A DNA stretch of 12,226 nt. Origin: Rhodoferax sp. (GTDB taxonomy: Bacteria; Pseudomonadota; Gammaproteobacteria; Burkholderiales; Burkholderiaceae_C). The notes below the pieces were generated by a model that was given only the letters and a program-made list of their open reading frames with translations, was not told the DNA's origin and made no database searches. Where the stretch lies: positions 1 to 12,226 of the forward strand of contig JAURGS010000051.1 in the NCBI GenBank assembly GCA_030833685.1, given 5' to 3'. This document shows positions 8,424-12,226 of this stretch, in pieces; the first letter of the stretch is position 1; each line of letters starts with the position of its first letter. A program made the position numbers and the translations under genes.

Positions 8424-9095
8424 TCAGCAGCCAATGGGAAACTGGCGGCGAATGTGGGCCACTTGCTCTGGGCTGAGACATTGGCAATCGCGGCCATGCA
8501 GGCGCAAGTGCAGTTGCGCCGTTGCTTCAAGCTCTTCCATGGCGTCTGCCGCAGCTGACAGGCTCGACCCACCCACCACAGGCCCGTGGTTGGCCAGCAG
8601 CAGGGCATGGTGACGGCCCGCGTAGGCGCGCACCGCAGCCGCCAAAGCAGCGTCGCCCGGCGGATGGTAGGGCACCAAGGGCAACTCCCCAATGCGCATG
8701 ACGTAATAGGCCGTCAGCGGCGGCAGAACGTCGTGCGGGTTGAGGTCCTTTAGCACGGAGACTGCCGTGGCGTGCCCAGCGTGCAGGTGCACCACCGCCT
8801 GGCAGCGCGGACGCTGCTCATACATCGCGATATGCAATTGGGACTCTTTGGTCGGGATGTCGCCAGACAGGTGTTGACCCTGTGGGTCCAAATGCGAGAG
8901 CCGGGCGGGGTCCAGGCTGCCCAAGCTGCTACCAGTCGGGGTCATCAGAAAAGAGCCATCCTGTAAACGGACGCTGACATTACCAGTCGAGCCGTGGGTG
9001 AGGCCTCGCGCGAACAGCGATCGACCCAGTGTGCAAATTTGTTCACGCAGGGCTGCGTGGCTTTCTGGCGTGGCAGGCGGACGGCTGGCTTGCAT
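8424..9095 (-). CDS. otnC: 3-oxo-tetronate 4-phosphate decarboxylase, class II aldolase/adducin family
   Basis: This is predicted to decarboxylate 3-oxo-tetronate 4-phosphate to dihydroxyacetone phosphate and CO2, the last step of the L-threonate/D-erythronate pathways. The protein (223 aa) belongs to the class II aldolase/adducin family of zinc enzymes. Visible motifs are GLTHGSTGNVSVR (31-43), the substrate-binding MTPTGSSLG near 51-59, the catalytic E84 in TKESQLH, and zinc ligands H103 and H105 in HLHAGH plus H170 in LLANHGP. The zinc site is complete. OtnC rather than a fuculose- or ribulose-phosphate enzyme is inferred from its pairing with otnK, which ends five bases upstream. The start ATG at 9095 agrees with family length. 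Its stop is followed by the 185-bp gap before the binding-protein gene. Confidence 0.9.
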   Translation of the reverse strand: MQASRPPATPESHAALREQICTLGRSLFARGLTHGSTGNVSVRLQDGSFLMTPTGSSLGSLDPARLSHLDPQGQHLSGDIPTKESQLHIAMYEQRPRCQAVVHLHAGHATAVSVLKDLNPHDVLPPLTAYYVMRIGELPLVPYHPPGDAALAAAVRAYAGRHHALLLANHGPVVGGSSLSAAADAMEELEATAQLHLRLHGRDCQCLSPEQVAHIRRQFPIGC

Positions 9096-9100
9096 GGGAT

Positions 9101-10369
9101 TTAGGCTTGTTGCAACATGTTCAGGGCTTTTTCGAAAAAATCTACGGTACCGAAGTTGCCCGACTTGAGCGCGATGGCCATGGTGACCGAGTCACGCTGC
9201 GTCGTCATCCAGGGAACTCCCGGATCAATCTGGGGGCCTACCTGGAGCGTATGGACACCCAGCGCCCGAACGATTGCGCCCGATGTTTCCCCACCTGCAC
9301 AGATCAGTTTGCGAACGCCCTGCGCAACCAGCGCGCTGGCAATGTCGGCCAATGCTTGCTCGACCAGCTGGCCAGCGCGCTCGGTGCCGATCTGATGCTG
9401 AACGCGGGTGACTTCTTGCGGGGTACTGGTGGCGTAGACCAGAACGGGCTCCTGGCTCAGGTGAGCGCGCGAGAAAGCCAGTGCCTGCTCCACCACAGGC
9501 CCACCCTGGTGCAGTGCCAGGGGGTCGATGCGAAAGCCTGGGCGACTTTGAAGCCAATGCGCCACTTGCGCCTGGGTCGCTTTGGAGCAGCTGCCAGCGA
9601 CGACCAGTGCCGGGCCCGCTATGGAGGGCAGGCTGGCAGCTTGTGTTTTGTGGCGCAACAGACCGGCGCGTTCAAAGTTGGCCGGAAGACCTAAAGCAAC
9701 ACCGGAGCCGCCTGTGATCAGAATATGGTCTTCACAGGCTTGCGCGATGGTGTGCAAATCCTTATCCGAGATGGCATCCACAATGGCCAGGGAGACACCC
9801 TGGGCTTGCAGCGCCTGCAGGCGCGCTTTGAGCGGCCCTGGGCCCGCCTGAACATGCTCATGGCCGGCCAGTCCAACCGCGCCCTGGCTTTGTGCTTGCA
9901 GCACCCGGACCAGATTGGCGTCTCGCATTGGGGTTAAGGGATGGTTTTCCATACCCGACTCGTTGAGCAAGACATCACCGACAAAGAGGTGTCCGCGGTA
10001 GATGCTTCGGCCATTTTCCGGGAAAGCTGGGCAGGCGACGGCAAACGAGGCGCCAAGCATGTGCATCAGCGCTTCGGCCACAGGTCCAATATTTCCCTTG
10101 GGCGTGGAGTCGAAGGTTGAACAGTATTTGAAGAAAAACTGTTTGGCACCTGCACGCTGGAGCCAGCGGCAGGCCTGAAGCGATTGGTCTATTGCCTCTT
10201 GTGCATCAACCGTGCGTGATTTCAGTGATACCACCACAGCGTCGGCGTCGATTTGCTGGCCGGATTCAGGTACGCCGATGGTCTGAACGGTGCGCATACC
10301 GCCGCGCACCAGCATATTGGCCAGGTCGGTAGCGCCGGTGAAATCGTCTGCAATACAAGCGAGCAACAT
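9101..10369 (-). CDS. otnK: 3-oxo-tetronate kinase (four-carbon acid sugar kinase, formerly DUF1537)
   Basis: This is predicted to phosphorylate 3-oxo-tetronate at C4 with ATP, giving the substrate of OtnC. It is 422 aa, normal for the family. The N-terminal sugar-binding domain shows ADDFTGATD at residues 7-15 and KYCSTFDSTPKGNIG at 81-95. The middle holds ITGGSG at 218-223 and AGSCS at 258-262. The C-terminal nucleotide-binding domain has CAGGETSGA at 357-365, then QIDPGVPW and the glycine motif GNFG at 404-407. All signature blocks appear intact. The ATG at 10369 is used; a GAAGA lies about 13 bases upstream, a weak ribosome site. otnC starts five bases after its stop, so the two are surely co-transcribed. 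The dehydrogenase (LtnD type) and isomerase (OtnI) that usually accompany the pair are not present in this window. Confidence 0.93.
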   Translation of the reverse strand: MLLACIADDFTGATDLANMLVRGGMRTVQTIGVPESGQQIDADAVVVSLKSRTVDAQEAIDQSLQACRWLQRAGAKQFFFKYCSTFDSTPKGNIGPVAEALMHMLGASFAVACPAFPENGRSIYRGHLFVGDVLLNESGMENHPLTPMRDANLVRVLQAQSQGAVGLAGHEHVQAGPGPLKARLQALQAQGVSLAIVDAISDKDLHTIAQACEDHILITGGSGVALGLPANFERAGLLRHKTQAASLPSIAGPALVVAGSCSKATQAQVAHWLQSRPGFRIDPLALHQGGPVVEQALAFSRAHLSQEPVLVYATSTPQEVTRVQHQIGTERAGQLVEQALADIASALVAQGVRKLICAGGETSGAIVRALGVHTLQVGPQIDPGVPWMTTQRDSVTMAIALKSGNFGTVDFFEKALNMLQQA

Positions 10370-10436
10370 GTTGTGTGATGTGTCTTCAGTGATCCAAACC
10401 CTTGCCCAGTGCCGTCAGCGGGTAAATTGGGACGAT

Positions 10437-10450
10437 TGGCTGCACAGCCA
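10437..10450. repeat. Palindrome between the CMD-like gene and otnK
   Basis: TGGCTGCACAGCCA is a perfect 14-bp palindrome in the 137-bp gap upstream of otnK. Beside it, AGGGTTTG (10450-10457) is complementary to CAAACCCT (10395-10402), so two alternative stems are possible. This could be an operator or leader RNA structure for otnK; no ligand or regulator can be named. Confidence 0.35.
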
Positions 10451-10500
10451 GGGTTTGCTTGGGCGTTGGAGGTCGGGCTAGGTCTTTACAAGCATGTGGC

Positions 10501-10517
10501 TGGGCATTAAATGCCCA
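10501..10517. repeat. Hairpin overlapping the stop codon of the CMD-like gene
   Basis: TGGGCAT (10501-10507) and ATGCCCA (10511-10517) are perfect complements around a 3-base loop. The element contains the TAA stop of the CMD-like gene and its last codons. No T-tract follows on the minus strand, so termination is not assured. It may separate expression of this gene from otnK. Confidence 0.45.
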
Positions 10518-10884
10518 TCTCCTTGAAGACTTCTTTGGCAGTCCGAAAGCTGTCGATAGCCGCTGGAACCCCGCAGTAAATTGCCGTTTGCAGAAATATT
10601 TCCTGAATGTCTTGTTTGCTAAGACCATTGTTGATCGCACCCTTGACATGCAGTTTGAGTTCGTGAGGACGGTTCAAGGCGGTCAGCATACTGAGGTTGA
10701 TGATGCTGCGGGTGCGGCGATCCAGACCAGGCCGATTCCAAATCTCGTTCCAGCAGTACTCGGTAACAAGTTCTTGCATGGGTCGGTTGAAATCATCAGC
10801 ACTGGCCACAGCGTTATCGACGTACTGTGCACCCAGTACCTCGCGTCGGGTCTTCAGGCCTTTTTCAAAATTCTCTTTGTTCAT
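10507..10884 (-). CDS. Carboxymuconolactone decarboxylase (PcaC-like) family protein
   Basis: This is a small protein of the CMD/AhpD-like fold, 125 aa, close to the length of PcaC, which decarboxylates 4-carboxymuconolactone in protocatechuate breakdown. Family blocks are clear: EYCWNEIWNRPGLDRRTRSIINL (42-64), HELKLHVKGAINNGLSKQDIQEIFLQTAIYCGVPAAID (74-111). The CxxC pair needed for AhpD-type peroxidase activity is absent, which favours the PcaC-like branch. Whether it truly acts on a carboxymuconolactone is unclear, since no other protocatechuate gene is seen here. It is the first gene of the six-gene minus-strand block, 137 bp ahead of otnK, and a GAGG stands seven bases before the ATG at 10884. 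It diverges from the unrecognised 124-aa gene. Confidence 0.92.
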   Translation of the reverse strand: MNKENFEKGLKTRREVLGAQYVDNAVASADDFNRPMQELVTEYCWNEIWNRPGLDRRTRSIINLSMLTALNRPHELKLHVKGAINNGLSKQDIQEIFLQTAIYCGVPAAIDSFRTAKEVFKEMGI

Positions 10885-10982
10885 CGGATAGCCTCGGATT
10901 AGGGCGTGTGTGCCCCAGCGGTTGATTTAAAGGTGTGCTCACATGCCCATCCATCTTAGCCTCAGACAAAGCAGGGTGCGCT

Positions 10983-11010
10983 TGGACAGTTCATACAATA
11001 GTCATATTCT
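10983..11010 (+). promoter_or_regulatory. Candidate promoter of the 124-aa gene
   Basis: TGGACA (10983-10988, five of six matches to the -35 consensus) and TATTCT (11005-11010, four of six to the -10) are separated by 16 bp. This would start transcription near 11017, about 60 bases before the ATG at 11078. It lies in the 193-bp gap shared with the divergent CMD-like gene. In the same gap TGTGCTCACA at 10934-10943 is a short perfect palindrome nearer the CMD-like start. Confidence 0.4.
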
Positions 11011-11077
11011 TGGCGCAATTTGTTGGAACATACCGCGTGTTGGACGTCAAACTTTTTTCACTTAATGAGACCTTGCG

Positions 11078-11452
11078 ATGACAGCGCCTAAACCGATGAC
11101 CGGACATCGCATGGCAGAGCTTCTTGCCTCGATAGAAATACCCTCCGACAAGCTGCTTGACTTACAGCGCCTGTACGAGAATCCCAACGGGTTCTCATTT
11201 GCCTTGGATAAAAAGAATATTCCCTACGGGGAGACGATCGCCTCCGCACGTTTCATCGGCTGCGCCATTCGGGATTTATTGGGAGATGACTTCGGCTCCA
11301 ATCTGGGTATTAACTACATTGGGTTTTGCGATCGCACCAAGGGGACCTTCAAGATGAAGGCCAATGTACGCCAGGCGATTGAGCTGTTGGGCTGGTTCAT
11401 GCCGGGCGGGCGTGATGCCAACTCGAGCCACTCTTTTTTGCCCAGAGCTTAA
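11078..11452 (+). CDS. Hypothetical protein, 124 aa
   Basis: I do not recognise this protein. It has no signal peptide or membrane segment and looks like a soluble cytosolic protein of mixed helix and strand. Residues 8-35 (HRMAELLASIE to LLDLQRLYE) should be helical, and 53-70 contains ETIASARFIGCAIRDLLGDD. A segment SNLGINYIGFCDRTKGTFKMKAN (74-96) looks beta-like, and 97-107 is likely helical. The two cysteines are C62 and C84. The tail after MPGGRDANSSHSFLP is Gly/Ser-rich. It is probably a true gene: it has a GAGA seven bases before the ATG, a candidate promoter, no overlapping better frame, and amino acid usage of a folded protein. It diverges from the CMD-like gene and precedes the TAXI binding-protein gene by 298 bp on the same strand. 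Its role in the transport or catabolic locus is open. Confidence 0.72.
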   Translation: MTAPKPMTGHRMAELLASIEIPSDKLLDLQRLYENPNGFSFALDKKNIPYGETIASARFIGCAIRDLLGDDFGSNLGINYIGFCDRTKGTFKMKANVRQAIELLGWFMPGGRDANSSHSFLPRA

Positions 11453-11750
11453 GCGCAGTTTCTCTTTCGCCACCTGCCTGTGTGGCGCAGTGATCGCAAT
11501 GCCCGGCGCGCGCCGAGCGGCCTGCTTCTTAACCCTCAGTTTTGACAGCCCGCAACCGGGTCGGTTGCCTTATCCCGTGACGGCTATGTTTTTTGTGCAT
11601 TGCAGCATGGGGTTATCACCTAGCGGGCTTGGCTTGGGGATGACTTAGAGTCCAAGGAGCGTTTCGCGAACGAGCGCGTGTGGCCGTGGACGGGTGTTCA
11701 AAGCCCTTTGCCACGATTGAACTCAATGACATGAACAGGAGCAAGAACAA
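11453..11750 (+). promoter_or_regulatory. 298-bp intergenic region with hairpins upstream of the TAXI gene
   Basis: No gene is convincing here. Three inverted repeats are visible: CGCCAC/GTGGCG (11468-11473 and 11482-11487) shortly after the 124-aa gene's stop, the 12-bp palindrome CGGCGCGCGCCG (11504-11515), and GCAACC/GGTTGC (11552-11557 and 11563-11568). A perfect -35 hexamer TTGACA is at 11542-11547, just before the third repeat, but no good -10 follows at 16-18 bp. The region probably ends the upstream transcript and starts the TAXI one; exact sites are uncertain. Confidence 0.4.
11737..11742 (+). promoter_or_regulatory. Ribosome binding site of the TAXI binding-protein gene
   Basis: AGGAGC at 11737-11742 stands eight bases before the ATG at 11751 and settles that start. 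An out-of-frame ATG at 11731 opens only an 11-codon frame. Confidence 0.75.
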
Positions 11751-12226
11751 ATGGCACAGAAGCTGAAATTGGTTGTGGGTATGGCGGCACTGGCTGGCGC
11801 ACTTTGGGCCCCGACAGCGGCAACAGCGCAACAACTCACCATGATGACCGGACCGCAAGGGGGCTCCTGGATTCCTCTGGGCGGCGCTCTCAAGGGCATG
11901 TGGGAAAAAGGCATCTCAGGTCTGGATTTGCAAATGACGCCTGGTGCAGGCATTGCCAACGTACGTGGCGTGGACGAAGGCAAGGCAAAAGTTGGCTTTG
12001 CCAACTCTGCCACCACAGTCGATGGCATTGCAGGGCGCAAACCCTACCCTAAGAAGGTGACCAACGTGTGCCAGATGGCAAGCTTGTACCCACAATACTT
12101 CCAGGTGGTCGCGCTCAGCGATGCCAAGGTCAACAGCTACGCCGACATCAAAGGCAAATCGCTGGTGACTCAACCCAAGGGCAACACAGCTGAAATCCTG
12201 ACTGCCGAGGTGCTCAAGATCAACGG
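11751..12226 (+). CDS. TAXI-family TRAP transporter solute-binding protein (3' end outside window)
   Basis: This is the N-terminal half of a periplasmic solute-binding protein of the TAXI type, which feeds a Na+- or H+-driven TRAP permease, usually for dicarboxylates, amino acids or related acids. The 158 complete codons begin with a Sec signal peptide (MAQKLK, a hydrophobic Ala/Gly/Leu stretch, probable cleavage after A26 in ATA). The mature protein starts QQLTMMTGPQGGSWIPLGGAL, the typical TAXI opening. GAGIANVRGVDEGKAKVGFANSAT and DIKGKSLVTQPKGNTAEI are also family-like. Full-length relatives are about 320 aa, so roughly half lies beyond the edge, where a fused DctQM-type permease gene would be expected. 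A strong AGGAGC site supports the ATG at 11751. It follows the 124-aa gene by 298 bp. Confidence 0.92.
   Translation, partial: MAQKLKLVVGMAALAGALWAPTAATAQQLTMMTGPQGGSWIPLGGALKGMWEKGISGLDLQMTPGAGIANVRGVDEGKAKVGFANSATTVDGIAGRKPYPKKVTNVCQMASLYPQYFQVVALSDAKVNSYADIKGKSLVTQPKGNTAEILTAEVLKIN

Noticed and set aside
11364..11648. 94-codon plus-strand frame overlapping the end of the 124-aa gene and the gap after it
   Set aside because: The product is Cys/Arg/Pro-rich, has no ribosome site, and overlaps a better-supported gene.

Overview
This window looks like a stretch of chromosome from a betaproteobacterium, probably Burkholderiales/Comamonadaceae-like. That is an inference from the high GC, the codon usage, and the mix of a TAXI-type TRAP binding protein, a LivK-type binding protein, OtnK/OtnC acid-sugar enzymes and a PcaC-like protein. 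It holds twelve protein-coding genes, two of them cut by the window edges. I see no tRNA, rRNA, CRISPR array, insertion sequence or integrase.

Layout. A dienelactone hydrolase gene (minus strand, 3' end outside the window) diverges from an ALDH7-type aldehyde dehydrogenase (plus). The dehydrogenase converges on a metallo-beta-lactamase-fold hydrolase (minus). Upstream of that hydrolase, on the same strand, is an MscS-type mechanosensitive channel. The channel gene diverges from a MarR-family regulator (plus), and the short AT-rich gap between them carries a 20-bp near-perfect palindrome, the best regulatory signal in the window. The marR gene converges on a block of six minus-strand genes. 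In transcription order these are a carboxymuconolactone decarboxylase-like protein, otnK, otnC, a LivK-type periplasmic binding protein, an alpha/beta hydrolase and an MFS exporter-like permease. Diverging from the block are an unrecognised 124-aa gene and a TAXI-type TRAP solute-binding protein (plus, cut by the right edge).

How the genes may work together. OtnK and OtnC are the kinase and decarboxylase that take 3-oxo-tetronate to dihydroxyacetone phosphate. The dehydrogenase and isomerase that normally supply 3-oxo-tetronate are not in the window. Two different solute-binding proteins, one ABC-type and one TRAP-type, flank the enzymes, so the region reads as an accessory catabolic and uptake locus for small organic acids or their esters. 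The substrate is not identified.

Several GC-rich hairpins without U-tracts sit on or just after stop codons (MBL hydrolase, alpha/beta hydrolase, CMD-like gene and the 124-aa gene). I found no clearly new defence or mobile system. The most promising items are the marR/mscS palindrome, the incomplete Otn block with its unusual partners, and the unrecognised 124-aa protein.
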